A stretch of 52,675 bases of DNA from the NCBI RefSeq assembly GCF_905233635.1, contig NZ_CAJODG010000009.1, positions 1-52,675 of the forward strand. The letters are read 5' to 3'. The translations under genes were made by a program, and so were the position numbers. Origin of the DNA: Selenomonas sp. AE3005 (GTDB lineage Bacteria > Bacillota > Negativicutes > Selenomonadales > Selenomonadaceae). The notes below the pieces were generated by a model. It saw nothing but the letters and a program-made list of their open reading frames with translations. It made no database searches and was not told where the DNA came from. Positions 16,482 to 24,910 of this stretch are shown here, one piece after another (the stretch's first letter is position 1; each line of letters opens with the position of its first letter).

Positions 16482-17834
16482 ATGGTGAAGGATATGGAGG
16501 CACATGGCGGAATTGAAAATTTCCGGCTTAATATCGAAAAATTCACCGATGCCATCCATGATTGTTCCAGCGTCAAACTCACCGGCAAGGTGACTCAGGT
16601 TATTGGACTGGTTATAGAGTCCCAGGGGCCTACGGTCAGTGTCGGTGAGCTTTGTTATGTAAGCTCGCATACCCCCGGCGTTCCGCCCATACCGGCTGAG
16701 GTCGTGGGCTTTCGGGAAGGCTATGTAATGCTGATGCCGGTCGGGGAAATGCAGGGTATAGGCCCGGGCTGTGAAGTGACGGCCTCCCAAAAGATGCTGA
16801 ATGTCAAAGTAGGCGAGGAACTTTTGGGGCGGGTGCTTGATGGACTGGGCAATCCAATCGATGGCAAGGGACCGATTCTCTGCAAAAAAGAGTATTCGCT
16901 GCAGGCTGACCCGCCGCACCCCTTGTCGAGGCCGCGTATTCATGAAAGTTTGTATGTGGGTGTGCGGGCTATCGATGGCCTCATCACCATGGGGGAAGGC
17001 CAGCGTATCGGCATAATGGCCGGTTCAGGTGTAGGTAAATCCACCCTGCTGTCCATGATTGCCCGTAATACAGAGGCCGATATCAGTGTTATCGCGCTTA
17101 TCGGGGAACGTGGCCGTGAGGTCCGTGACTTTATTGAGCGCGACCTGGGCGAGGAAGGCATGAAACGCTCGGTGGTGGTGGTGGCAACCTCAGACCAGCC
17201 GGCGCTGGTACGTATTAAAGGTGCCATGACAGCCACGGCCATCGCGGAATATTTCCGCGACCAGGGGCGGAAGGTCATTCTCATGATGGACTCGGTTACC
17301 CGTTTTGCCATGGCTCAGCGTGAGGTTGGTCTGACCATCGGGGAGCCGCCGGCTACCCGTGGTTACACGCCGTCGGTATTTGCCATGCTGCCACGGCTAC
17401 TCGAACGGGCCGGCACGAATGCTACCGGCTCCATCACCGGTATTTACACGGTGCTGGTAGATGGTGACGATATGAATGAGCCCATTGCCGATGCGGTGCG
17501 CTCCATTCTGGACGGTCATATAGTGCTCTCGCGTGCCATTGCGGCCCAAAACCATTTCCCGGCAATCGATATCATGCCCAGCGTCAGCCGTGTCATGAAC
17601 GAAGTGGTATCACCGGAACATTTGAAGGCCGCGCAGCAAATGCGGCAGCTGATGGCAGTGTACCGCGACGCCGAGGATTTGATACATATTGGTGCCTATG
17701 TAAAGGGCTCAAGTGCGAAGATTGATGAATCCATTCAAAAAATAGATTCGATAAATGACTTTTTATGTCAGGGTATCTACGAGGTTGATTCCTACGAGGA
17801 TACGGAGGCAAAGCTGATTAAGATTTCCGGGTGA
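16482..17834 (+). CDS. fliI: Flagellar export ATPase FliI
   Basis: This 450-residue ATPase energises flagellar type III export at the cytoplasmic face. The N-terminal beta-barrel (about 20-95) is followed by GRVLDGLGNPIDGKGP, Walker A GSGVGKSTLL near residue 181, the ALIGERGREVRDFIE segment, Walker B around VILMMDSVTRFAMAQREVGL and the GEPPATRGYTPSVF motif. An alternative ATG lies at 16494; the ribosome binding site does not decide between them. The stop codon overlaps a GTG in the fliJ frame. Homology is unambiguous. Confidence 0.97.
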   Translation: MVKDMEAHGGIENFRLNIEKFTDAIHDCSSVKLTGKVTQVIGLVIESQGPTVSVGELCYVSSHTPGVPPIPAEVVGFREGYVMLMPVGEMQGIGPGCEVTASQKMLNVKVGEELLGRVLDGLGNPIDGKGPILCKKEYSLQADPPHPLSRPRIHESLYVGVRAIDGLITMGEGQRIGIMAGSGVGKSTLLSMIARNTEADISVIALIGERGREVRDFIERDLGEEGMKRSVVVVATSDQPALVRIKGAMTATAIAEYFRDQGRKVILMMDSVTRFAMAQREVGLTIGEPPATRGYTPSVFAMLPRLLERAGTNATGSITGIYTVLVDGDDMNEPIADAVRSILDGHIVLSRAIAAQNHFPAIDIMPSVSRVMNEVVSPEHLKAAQQMRQLMAVYRDAEDLIHIGAYVKGSSAKIDESIQKIDSINDFLCQGIYEVDSYEDTEAKLIKISG

Positions 17835-17839
17835 GGGCG

Positions 17840-18310
17840 ATGAAAAAATTCAAGTTTCAGCTGGAAACTTTATTACGGGTTACGCGGCGCAAGAAAGATG
17901 ATGCCGAGCGTGATTTTGCTGCAGCCGCCCGTAAGGTCGAAGAGGCCCGCGAAGGGCTGAATACCCTTATGGAGGAAATGCAGAAAGGACAGCGTGATTA
18001 TGACGCGCTGGCACAGGAGGGCGTACGGGTGACCGTAGGCCGCCTGATGGCCTTCAACAGTTTCTTTGCCTGGAAAAGGGAACAGATAGAAATGCAGCAG
18101 GGGATTCTGCTGCAGATGAAAGCCGAAAAACAAAAGAAACTGCAAGCCCTGATGGAAGTCATGAGTTATTTAAAAAGTATTGAACAGCTTAAGGAACGCC
18201 GCTGGCAGGAGTATCAGGCAGAGGCCCTGCAGGAAGAACAGAAAATGCTGGATGAAATCGGCTTACAGCTGACTATGCGGCATAAGCGTCGGGAGGTTGA
18301 GGCAAAATGA
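17840..18310 (+). CDS. fliJ: Flagellar export protein FliJ
   Basis: This protein of about 156 residues is FliJ, the coiled-coil shaft inside the FliI hexamer that also escorts chaperones. It starts MKKFKFQLETLLRVTRRKKD, the typical FliJ opening, and is helical, charged and proline-free throughout. A GTG at 17831 would add three residues and overlap fliI. The ATG at 17840 is preferred by similarity to the Bacillus N-terminus. It is followed by the transglycosylase gene, whose ATG overlaps its stop codon by four bases. Confidence 0.9.
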   Translation: MKKFKFQLETLLRVTRRKKDDAERDFAAAARKVEEAREGLNTLMEEMQKGQRDYDALAQEGVRVTVGRLMAFNSFFAWKREQIEMQQGILLQMKAEKQKKLQALMEVMSYLKSIEQLKERRWQEYQAEALQEEQKMLDEIGLQLTMRHKRREVEAK

Positions 18311-18918
18311 TGGATATGACGGGAGTACGCCGGGTACAGGCAAGGATAGCTGAATTGCAGGAACGCTTTGGCATGCCGCTGCACATTCCCGGGGCGAATT
18401 TTTCCCGCGCGCTCGAAAAGGAAATGCAAAAGACCGCCGGAACAAATGCCAGCAAGGAACCTGTGCCAGCCCAGAATGTGACAGGGACAGCACCGGCAAA
18501 TCCGGTTCAGTCCACGGTTAAACTTCTCGAGGATATGCCGCTGGCAGATCAGAACCTCAGCAGCCTGATTGAGGCTGCAGCCAATAAATATCAGGTTGAC
18601 CCTAAACTGGTGGCAGCTGTGGCTGAGGTAGAATCAAACGGTAATCAGAATGCTGTTTCCTCGGTGGGCGCCATCGGCGTGATGCAACTGATGCCGGACA
18701 CGGCGGCCTCGCTGGGGGTTGACCCTTACGATAAACAGCAGAATATTGAGGGCGGTGCCAAATACTTGCGGCAGATGCTCGATACCTTCGGCGGTGATTT
18801 GCAGAAAGCAGTTGCTGCTTACAATGCCGGCCCGGGGGCGGTCAAGGATTATGGCGGTGTGCCGCCGTATAAGGAAACGCAGAACTATGTGAGCAAAGTA
18901 CTGGATATATATAGATAA
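18307..18918 (+). CDS. Lytic transglycosylase (SLT domain)
   Basis: This 203-residue protein carries a C-terminal SLT domain of the goose-lysozyme/Slt70 fold, which cleaves peptidoglycan glycan strands. The catalytic glutamate is in VAAVAEVESNGNQNAVSS, followed by GAIGVMQLMPDTAASLGVDP and AVAAYNAGPGAVKDYGGVPP. The N-terminal 90 residues are helical then Ala/Pro/Thr-rich. There is no signal peptide, so it may be exported by the flagellar type III system like FlgJ of enterics, which fits its place between fliJ and the motE-like gene. The export route is inference. It overlaps fliJ by four bases. Confidence 0.9.
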   Translation: MMDMTGVRRVQARIAELQERFGMPLHIPGANFSRALEKEMQKTAGTNASKEPVPAQNVTGTAPANPVQSTVKLLEDMPLADQNLSSLIEAAANKYQVDPKLVAAVAEVESNGNQNAVSSVGAIGVMQLMPDTAASLGVDPYDKQQNIEGGAKYLRQMLDTFGGDLQKAVAAYNAGPGAVKDYGGVPPYKETQNYVSKVLDIYR

Positions 18919-18933
18919 GAGGTTGGTAGGATA

Positions 18934-19575
18934 ATGGCAGCGAAGAAAACAAAAAAAGGAAAAAAAATAGTGAAAGTACTATTAGTGCTCTTCCTGCTAT
19001 TAGTGCTGATTATCGCCGGTTTTGCCCTGGGCATATACCTGCGCCTCTTTGATACGCAGGAGGCCAATGAAAAGCTGAAACTTTATGATTTGCCTGTGGT
19101 TGGGCAGTACTTCGTCCGTCCGGCACCCACGGAGGCGGAAATGGAAAATGCTCCGGTGGAGGATGCCAAGATAAACACCAAGGATAAGGACGATAAGAAA
19201 GATGGCAAAAAAGAAAATAAAAAGCTGGTAATATCCAAGGAAGATATCGAAAAACAGGTGAAAGAACGCGAGGCTGCGGAAAAGAAACGCGTGTCCAAAC
19301 TGGCCCGGCTTTACAATCAGATGAAACCCAAGGATGCGGCCAAGGCACTCGATGCTCTGGACGATGATATGTGCATTGCTATCCTGCAGCGTATGGATGA
19401 ATCCGTAGTGGCCAAGATAATGTCCGAGTTTACAGAAGAAAAAACTGCCCGCATAACGCAAATCATGTATGCCGGCACGAAGAAAAATGTGAATACGGAA
19501 GAGGAAGTCCGCAAGATGCTCGAAGAGCAGCAGGCCAAGAAAGAAAATGCCCAGCCTAATCAGCAGGCGCAGTGA
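18934..19575 (+). CDS. MotE-like / MgtE-N-domain flagellar protein
   Basis: This 213-residue protein resembles the MotE family and Bacillus YlxF. A Lys-rich start precedes one transmembrane helix (about 10-33). A long Lys/Glu-rich segment (about 68-120) is probably coiled coil. The C-terminal domain LARLYNQMKPKDAAKALDAL...IAILQRMDESVVAKIMSEF resembles the MgtE intracellular N domain, as in MotE chaperones that stabilise the stator component MotB in other bacteria. It occupies the ylxF position between fliJ and fliK, and a strong terminator follows, making it the last gene of the first flagellar transcription unit. Stator assistance is inferred from the family. Confidence 0.85.
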   Translation: MAAKKTKKGKKIVKVLLVLFLLLVLIIAGFALGIYLRLFDTQEANEKLKLYDLPVVGQYFVRPAPTEAEMENAPVEDAKINTKDKDDKKDGKKENKKLVISKEDIEKQVKEREAAEKKRVSKLARLYNQMKPKDAAKALDALDDDMCIAILQRMDESVVAKIMSEFTEEKTARITQIMYAGTKKNVNTEEEVRKMLEEQQAKKENAQPNQQAQ

Positions 19576-19596
19576 AACAGCTTAATATGAAACATG

Positions 19597-19646
19597 AAAG
19601 CGATGGAAAATGTTTTACAGATAGCATTTTCTATCGCTTTTTATTA
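19597..19646 (+). terminator. Strong terminator inside the flagellar cluster
   Basis: A 16-bp stem with one G-T pair (AAAGCGATGGAAAATG at 19597-19612, CATTTTCTATCGCTTT at 19625-19640) runs into TTTTTATT. It separates the motE-like gene from fliK and is immediately followed by a sigma-28-like promoter. Confidence 0.92.
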
Positions 19647-19655
19647 AATAAGACT

Positions 19656-19682
19656 TAAGTTGAGGTGTGATTTCACCGATAA
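19656..19682 (+). promoter_or_regulatory. Sigma-28 (FliA/SigD) type promoter for fliK
   Basis: TAAG at 19656-19659 and ACCGATAA at 19675-19682 are 15 bases apart. The sigma-28 consensus is TAAA, about 15 bases, GCCGATAA, so 10 of 12 positions match. It lies between a terminator and the fliK ribosome binding site (AGGAGG at 19694-19699), where a promoter is needed. It predicts that fliK-flgD-flgE are FliA-dependent. Confidence 0.72.
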
Positions 19683-19706
19683 ATACCATGAAGAGGAGGT
19701 GATTTG

Positions 19707-21350
19707 GTGAATACAGCAAATGTAATGGCTATTTCTCCCAAGCCCGGTACCCCGAATAAAATCCAGCCGGCAAGGACAGCGAGTAAAGCTGGCGGGGATA
19801 CGGTAAGTCAGGAAAAGGATTCCTTTGGCGAGGTTCTGGGAAAAGCTGGAGAAGATGTAACAGGGAAAGTACCACAATCGCCAGCGAAAGCACAACAGGG
19901 AAGTGACAAGGCAGAAACCGGTGCTGACAAAAACAATGTAAATGCAGAAGCAAAATCCGTAAACGATATCGCAGCAGACGTCAAGGAAAATTTTAGCGAA
20001 GAGATACCGGAGACTGTAAAAAATATGGCTGGGCAGGCGGCGCTGCTGAACTTTACCACCGAGGGCAAAAACCAGCTGGTGGCAGAGATTGAGCCGGAAG
20101 CCGCAGCGAAGGTTGATTTGCAAAGCCTGATACCGCAATCGGCAGAGACGATGCAGAAAAATAAAACCTTCCTGGCTATGTTATCAGGGCAGCAGATTAC
20201 ACCTGTAGCAGCCAATAATACCAATGAACAAGCCCTTAATGTTGATTCACTGCAAACGCAGCTGTGGGGACAGGCGCAGAATAAGCAGCCTGTAACCGTG
20301 CTGGAGGCTCAGTTAAATAACCATCAGCTGGCTAATCAGCAGGGGGAACAGATGCCTCCCGTAAGTGCAGAAATCCAGCAGCCGCTGGTTAATGGCAAGG
20401 ATACATTACTTAATGCCAAAGGAATGGCGCTCCCGGAACAGAGCGAACAGACGATGACGTCAATACCTGTTGGGGGAGTGAATAAGTCAGCGGAGCTGCA
20501 GGATATTGCACCGGCAATCATGGCGCCGCCTGTCAAAAATGAAGAGGGACAGGCAAACAGCAATCCCCTGGCCGGGGTTAATGTAGTGGTCGAAGAAGAA
20601 GTTCCCGTGGTAATGCCCGGCATGGAGGCACGGCAGTTTACCGGCCAGCAAAATGACCAACGTCAGCAGCCGGCGGTACCGCAACAGGAAGTAATCAGTA
20701 CTGATGGGGAAAATGTCACCCAGCTGGCCGAAGAGGCCGCAGGAGACAAGGCACCGGTAAGGCCTACGCAGTCAGCACCAGCACAGCAGGCCGCTGGCAA
20801 TGAACCGGTGAGCATGTTCCAACAGAGTCTGAATGACAGCATCAGGGGGATTGACCAGTCAAGTGATGTCCAGCAGACAAGCGCACCACAGGATGACTTT
20901 AATGTACCACGGCAGATTATTGACCAGGCCAGACTCCTGCGCCGGGGGGCAGACACCCAGATGGTGATTAAGCTGAATCCGGAGCATTTAGGGGAACTGA
21001 CCTTGAAGGTCACCGTCAGTGCCAATGGCGCGGTGAATGCGTCTTTCCACAGCGATAATGCTCAGGTCAGAGCGATTATTGAAAACACGCTGGTGCAGTT
21101 AAAGCAGGAACTTAACAATCAGGGCCTAAAGGTCGATAATGTCGATGTTTATGCCGGGCTCAGTGATGGACAGCTGCCACAGGGAGAAGGGCAGCAGGCC
21201 TGGCAGCAGAATCAGGGTCAGCATGGCACCGGTACAGGCAATGTGGCCAGCATCGGCGGCGTGGAAGAGTATGGTGAAGACACCGCAGTCACGGCTGCTG
21301 CTGCAGCAGAATCTCAGGTCGCAGCCGAGGGCGTAGATTACAGAATTTGA
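19707..21350 (+). CDS. fliK: Flagellar hook-length control protein FliK
   Basis: This protein of about 547 residues is FliK, the exported ruler that sets hook length and switches export specificity. The N-terminal two thirds are Gln/Ala/Pro-rich and low in complexity, as expected for the extended ruler. The C-terminal Flg_hook domain (about 410-490) has TQMVIKLNPEHLGELTLKV and VRAIIENTLVQLKQELNNQG. The GTG at 19707 is seven bases after AGGAGG; a TTG at 19704 is the alternative. flgD follows with a gap of about 16 bases. A sigma-28-like promoter lies just upstream. Confidence 0.93.
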   Translation: MNTANVMAISPKPGTPNKIQPARTASKAGGDTVSQEKDSFGEVLGKAGEDVTGKVPQSPAKAQQGSDKAETGADKNNVNAEAKSVNDIAADVKENFSEEIPETVKNMAGQAALLNFTTEGKNQLVAEIEPEAAAKVDLQSLIPQSAETMQKNKTFLAMLSGQQITPVAANNTNEQALNVDSLQTQLWGQAQNKQPVTVLEAQLNNHQLANQQGEQMPPVSAEIQQPLVNGKDTLLNAKGMALPEQSEQTMTSIPVGGVNKSAELQDIAPAIMAPPVKNEEGQANSNPLAGVNVVVEEEVPVVMPGMEARQFTGQQNDQRQQPAVPQQEVISTDGENVTQLAEEAAGDKAPVRPTQSAPAQQAAGNEPVSMFQQSLNDSIRGIDQSSDVQQTSAPQDDFNVPRQIIDQARLLRRGADTQMVIKLNPEHLGELTLKVTVSANGAVNASFHSDNAQVRAIIENTLVQLKQELNNQGLKVDNVDVYAGLSDGQLPQGEGQQAWQQNQGQHGTGTGNVASIGGVEEYGEDTAVTAAAAAESQVAAEGVDYRI

Positions 21351-21366
21351 CGAGAAGGTGAAAAAT

Positions 21367-21876
21367 GTGGCCAATACACTAAACACTATTACCGTAGATG
21401 GCGTAACACAGACTTTGGAAAGCTATCAGGCATCCCAGACACAGAAAGCAACGGATAACAGCGCCTTGGGCAAGGATGCCTTCTTGCAGCTTTTGGTTAC
21501 TCAGATGAAATATCAGGACCCCCTTGACCCACAGGATAACGGTGAATATCTGGCTCAGCTGGCACAGTTCTCCGCCCTTGAGCAGATGACCAACGTAGCT
21601 GACGGTTTGGGGGATGTGTCCAAACTGGTGGGCAACATTGATACCTCTGTACTGGTAGGCCAGCTCAGCAATATGATTGGCAAGGATGTACAGTGGATAA
21701 AGGAGACTTCATCTACGGATGAAAACGGCAAAGTCACGACTACCAAGACCACTATGGAGGGCGTGGTGACAGGCGTCAGCATTTCCGATGGCTCGCCCAC
21801 GATTATCGCCGATGTAAACGGCACGAAGCACAAGGTGTCCATCAGCGAAATCAGCCGTATCGGTGAGAGCACCTGA
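21367..21876 (+). CDS. flgD: Flagellar hook assembly scaffold FlgD
   Basis: This protein of about 169 residues is FlgD, the hook cap that guides assembly of hook subunits. The family signature is ALGKDAFLQLLVTQMKYQDP followed by LDPQDNGEYLAQLAQFSALE. The C-terminal part (about 85-168) is a short beta-rich region, VVTGVSISDGSPTIIADVNG, so it lacks the large C-terminal Ig/tudor region of enterobacterial FlgD, as in Bacillus. The GTG at 21367 has AGAAGG eight bases upstream; a GTG at 21358 would overlap that site. Confidence 0.93.
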   Translation: MANTLNTITVDGVTQTLESYQASQTQKATDNSALGKDAFLQLLVTQMKYQDPLDPQDNGEYLAQLAQFSALEQMTNVADGLGDVSKLVGNIDTSVLVGQLSNMIGKDVQWIKETSSTDENGKVTTTKTTMEGVVTGVSISDGSPTIIADVNGTKHKVSISEISRIGEST

Positions 21877-21909
21877 ACAGTCAAAACCGCATAAGGGAGG
21901 AGTCATATC

Positions 21910-22311
21910 ATGGATGATACGAGAGTTTTTATGGGCGCAATGCCCATCCTTCCAACTCACGGACGAAGCGCAAAACTGTCAGCGGAACAGGGGCAGCAGT
22001 CCTCAGGACAGCTCAGTTTTCAGGCGTATCTTAAAAGTGCAAGGGAGAAGCAGTCACAGAATGTGACCTTCTCCTCCCATGCACAGAGCCGCCTGCAGGA
22101 GAGAAATATAAACCTGACAAATGAGGACTTGGCCCGGCTCAATTCCACCGTTGACAAGCTGGCGCAAAAGGGAGCGAGAGAATCTCTCGTTTACATGCAG
22201 GAGGTGGCGCTGGTCGTCAGCGTAGCCAACCGCACGGTAATCACCGCCCTCAATAAATTGCAGGGGGCAGACAACATTATAACGAATATTGATAGTGCAG
22301 CAATCATTTAA
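21910..22311 (+). CDS. Flagellar operon protein of the TIGR02530 type
   Basis: This 133-residue protein matches the small uncharacterised family found between flgD and flgE in many Firmicutes. The conserved C-terminal half is recognisable: FSSHAQSRLQERNINLTNED, then KGARESLVYMQEVALVVSVA and NRTVITALNKLQGADNIITN. The N-terminal 45 residues are variable. It begins 33 bases after flgD behind AAGGGAGGAG. Its function is not known to me; constant genomic placement suggests a role in hook assembly or its control. Confidence 0.85.
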   Translation: MDDTRVFMGAMPILPTHGRSAKLSAEQGQQSSGQLSFQAYLKSAREKQSQNVTFSSHAQSRLQERNINLTNEDLARLNSTVDKLAQKGARESLVYMQEVALVVSVANRTVITALNKLQGADNIITNIDSAAII

Positions 22312-22350
22312 AAAGTTGGACCGATGGGAGATAGTTCCCTAGGAGACTTG

Positions 22351-22376
22351 AAGATACCGACCGATTGACGTATCTT
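22351..22376 (+). other. Hairpin in the flgE leader
   Basis: AAGATAC at 22351-22357 pairs with GTATCTT at 22370-22376 around a 12-base loop that contains CCGATT. No T run follows. It lies in the 136-base gap before flgE, so it may be an mRNA processing or stabilising structure. Function is not shown by the sequence. Confidence 0.4.
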
Positions 22377-22447
22377 ACCTAAATGAATATTTTAGATTGC
22401 TGCATCATAAGAACGACTTTGTTGTAAGGAAAGGATGTCGATTCATT

Positions 22448-24100
22448 ATGATGCGTTCACTTTTTTCGGGAGTTTCCGGCCTTAAAGGACATCAGACGAG
22501 AATGGATGTTATCGGCAACAATATCGCCAATGTAAATGCTACAGGCTTCAAATCCAGCCGTGTTACCTTTGCCGATACGCTTTCACAGACCCAGACGGCG
22601 GCCTCCGCGCCGGGGGATACGCTGGGCGGTACGAACCCCAAACAGATTGGTCTGGGCACGGGCGTAGCCAGCATTGACCTGCTCTTCACCGATGGCAGTG
22701 CCCAGCAGACAGGTAAAAATACGGACGTGGCGTTGTCTGGTAATGGCTTGTTCGTGGTGAAGAGTGGCAATGACACCTACTATACCCGTGACGGCGCTTT
22801 TGAATTCGATGCAGACGGCAACTATGTCCTGCCGGGCAGCGGTCACTATGTACAAGGCTGGATGGCTAAAGACGGTGTGCTGACGACTAATGGCGGCGTG
22901 GAAAACATCGTGGTCAAGGCCGGCAAGAGCATGGCGGCTAAGGCATCGGAAACGATTACCTATGAAAACAATCTAAACTCAGCGGCGTTGACGATTACTA
23001 GTATATCGGGAGGGACGGTTACTCCTATTACAGCTGCTTCGTCAACAAATCCTGTTACATTAACTATTGGCAGTACTAATTATAGTGTAACGGCGATAAG
23101 TGGAAATTTAGATCCATCTTCTTCTTGGTCGGTTAAGACGGCAGCAGCTAGTGGTGCAACTGCTATAGTTATAACAGATGGAACTACTGATGTGACTTGT
23201 ACGCTTAGCGTTGCTACAACAGCTGATATTGCTGCAGGAACTACTGTAAGCAGTATTTCTGGTGGCACAGGTGATGCTGATTCACCTCTTACAGCTAGTA
23301 CAGCTTCTCCTGCAACGCTTACAATGAGTGACGGCAGTACAGTTACCCAGACTAGTGGAACCTATACGGTTGGCTATAGCTTGCCAATCACCACTACGGT
23401 CAATGTTTATGATACGCTGGGCAATGTGCATACCTTGAATCTGTTTTTCACTAAAACCAAAATAGACAGTACTGACGGTAATGAGTGGACATTATCTTTG
23501 AACTCGAACATAAAAAAAGATACAACAACGATTACTGAAACAGACGGTACAAAAACTACAGTTAAACTTACCCCAGTGACCATAAACTTTACTACATCAG
23601 GTAAATATAAAAGCGGCGATGGCGCTGCTAATCTTACGTTGACAAATGGTGCTTTAGGGACACAAAATATTGCCCTTAGCCTTTCAAAACTTACTCAATA
23701 TGCAGGTAGTAACACGGTAAAAGGTGAGGCCAACGGCAATGCGGCTGGAACGTTAAAGAGCGTTTCCATTGACCAGTCCGGCATTATCACAGGTGTGTAC
23801 ACCAATGGTGTGCGCCAGTCAGAGGCTCAGATTGCCATTGCGCAGTTCAGTAACGCCTCCGGCCTGACCAAGACAGGCAGCAGCCTCTATCAGGAATCCA
23901 ACAACTCCGGCACGGCTAATGTCAAGACGGCTGCCGACTTGGGCGTGACCATCACTCCTTCGGCTCTTGAAATGTCCAATGTGGATATTGCCAATGAATT
24001 CTCCGATATGATTATCACCCAGCGTGGCTTCCAGTCCAACTCCAAGGTTATCACCGTCGGTGATGAAATGCTGGAAACCCTTATCAATATGAAGCGCTAA
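22448..24100 (+). CDS. flgE: Flagellar hook protein FlgE
   Basis: This protein of about 550 residues forms the hook. It starts MMRSLFSGVSGLKGHQTRMD with the rod/hook signature MDVIGNNIANVNATGFKSSR. The FlgE D1/D2 domain around YSLPITTTVNVYDTLGNVHT follows, and the C-terminal helix has ANEFSDMIITQRGFQSNSKV. The stretch from about 22977 to 23720 is Ser/Thr-rich and AT-rich, with codon use unlike both ends of the gene, so this surface-exposed domain looks recombined or diversifying. ATGs at 22448 and 22451 share AAGGAAAGGATG upstream; the frame is open to 22397, but the extension is not hook-like. A terminator follows. Confidence 0.95.
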   Translation: MMRSLFSGVSGLKGHQTRMDVIGNNIANVNATGFKSSRVTFADTLSQTQTAASAPGDTLGGTNPKQIGLGTGVASIDLLFTDGSAQQTGKNTDVALSGNGLFVVKSGNDTYYTRDGAFEFDADGNYVLPGSGHYVQGWMAKDGVLTTNGGVENIVVKAGKSMAAKASETITYENNLNSAALTITSISGGTVTPITAASSTNPVTLTIGSTNYSVTAISGNLDPSSSWSVKTAAASGATAIVITDGTTDVTCTLSVATTADIAAGTTVSSISGGTGDADSPLTASTASPATLTMSDGSTVTQTSGTYTVGYSLPITTTVNVYDTLGNVHTLNLFFTKTKIDSTDGNEWTLSLNSNIKKDTTTITETDGTKTTVKLTPVTINFTTSGKYKSGDGAANLTLTNGALGTQNIALSLSKLTQYAGSNTVKGEANGNAAGTLKSVSIDQSGIITGVYTNGVRQSEAQIAIAQFSNASGLTKTGSSLYQESNNSGTANVKTAADLGVTITPSALEMSNVDIANEFSDMIITQRGFQSNSKVITVGDEMLETLINMKR

Positions 24101-24109
24101 GTTTTATGT

Positions 24110-24147
24110 AACTCCGTTGACGCTATGGTGGCGGCAACGGAGTTTTT
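24110..24147 (+). terminator. Intrinsic terminator after flgE
   Basis: A perfect 10-bp stem (AACTCCGTTG at 24110-24119, CAACGGAGTT at 24135-24144) is followed by TTTATG. Copy B of the large repeat begins a few bases further on. Confidence 0.88.
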
Positions 24148-24153
24148 ATGTAA

Positions 24154-24752
24154 ATTGCAGTTTGTAAGTTAGTTCGCGCTGAATTTATCCCGTTCATACT
24201 ATGCACGGGGTTCACGGGGAGTAATTTTTCTGTTTCCGCTAAACGACCCGCCCTGATAAGTTTCAGCTGTTTAGTTACCTGCGCCGGGCAGGCCAACGGC
24301 GCTCCTTTCAGCGTACTGTTTAGCTAATAACTACGGCGTGCCGGCCTTCGCTGACGCTCAGGCAGTCGCTCCAGACAGAAAAACCACTCCCCGTTCGCTC
24401 CAAGCAGCGGATTATACATTTGTCACGAACTCGTCCCTTCTCGTAACAAGCACATCGATGTAATTGCTTGCTTACCGCCGCAGCCCAGCGGATTGATACA
24501 CATATTTACTCAAGTGGAGGTGGGGATGCTTTTTCGCAGCGGAACGACTGCCCGAACAAAGTGAGGGCTGGCCCACAAACAGCATAAACGGAAAGCCAAG
24601 CTGACAGACGCGCCGTTGGCCTGCCCGGCGCAAGGTCACTATAAGACGATATTTTACTAGTGGGTCATTTAGTGCAGTGAGAAAAAGTATTCCCACCTCC
24701 GCCCACTGAGCTGTAACAAATTGTATTTAAGCACGCATTGGCAAACTGCAAT
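24154..24752 (-). repeat. Large structured non-coding repeat, copy B (about 599 bp)
   Basis: This is the same element as copy A but in opposite orientation. It is bounded by ATTGCAGTTTG and CAAACTGCAAT. The two long hairpins are present (arms 24207-24232 with 24376-24401, and 24514-24538 with 24678-24704). The central hairpin is at 24447-24470, where CAAGCA pairs with TGCTTG around CATCGATG. Sequence matches copy A closely within the arms and GC-rich palindromes and less well in loops. It separates flgE from flbD within the flagellar cluster and contains no supported gene. Confidence 0.88.
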
Positions 24753-24782
24753 TTGTATGCCCAAGCAATATAGAGACCCGTT

Positions 24783-24808
24783 TCACCCTGTATAACGGTG
24801 ATTTTTTT
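24783..24808 (+). terminator. Short terminator-like hairpin before flbD
   Basis: A 5-bp stem (TCACC at 24783-24787, GGTGA at 24797-24801) is followed by seven T residues. It would stop transcripts leaving copy B. A hairpin with ends GAATCTT/AAGATTC follows at about 24830-24857. No convincing promoter for flbD was found in the remaining gap. Confidence 0.55.
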
Positions 24809-24910
24809 GGGGATTTACTAAGAATCTTTAAATTTTAAAAGGAAAATGAAGATTCAGTGACGAATTTAAGAGTGAATAAGGAAATGTGACGAAAGAAGGA
24901 GGAAGCAGCT

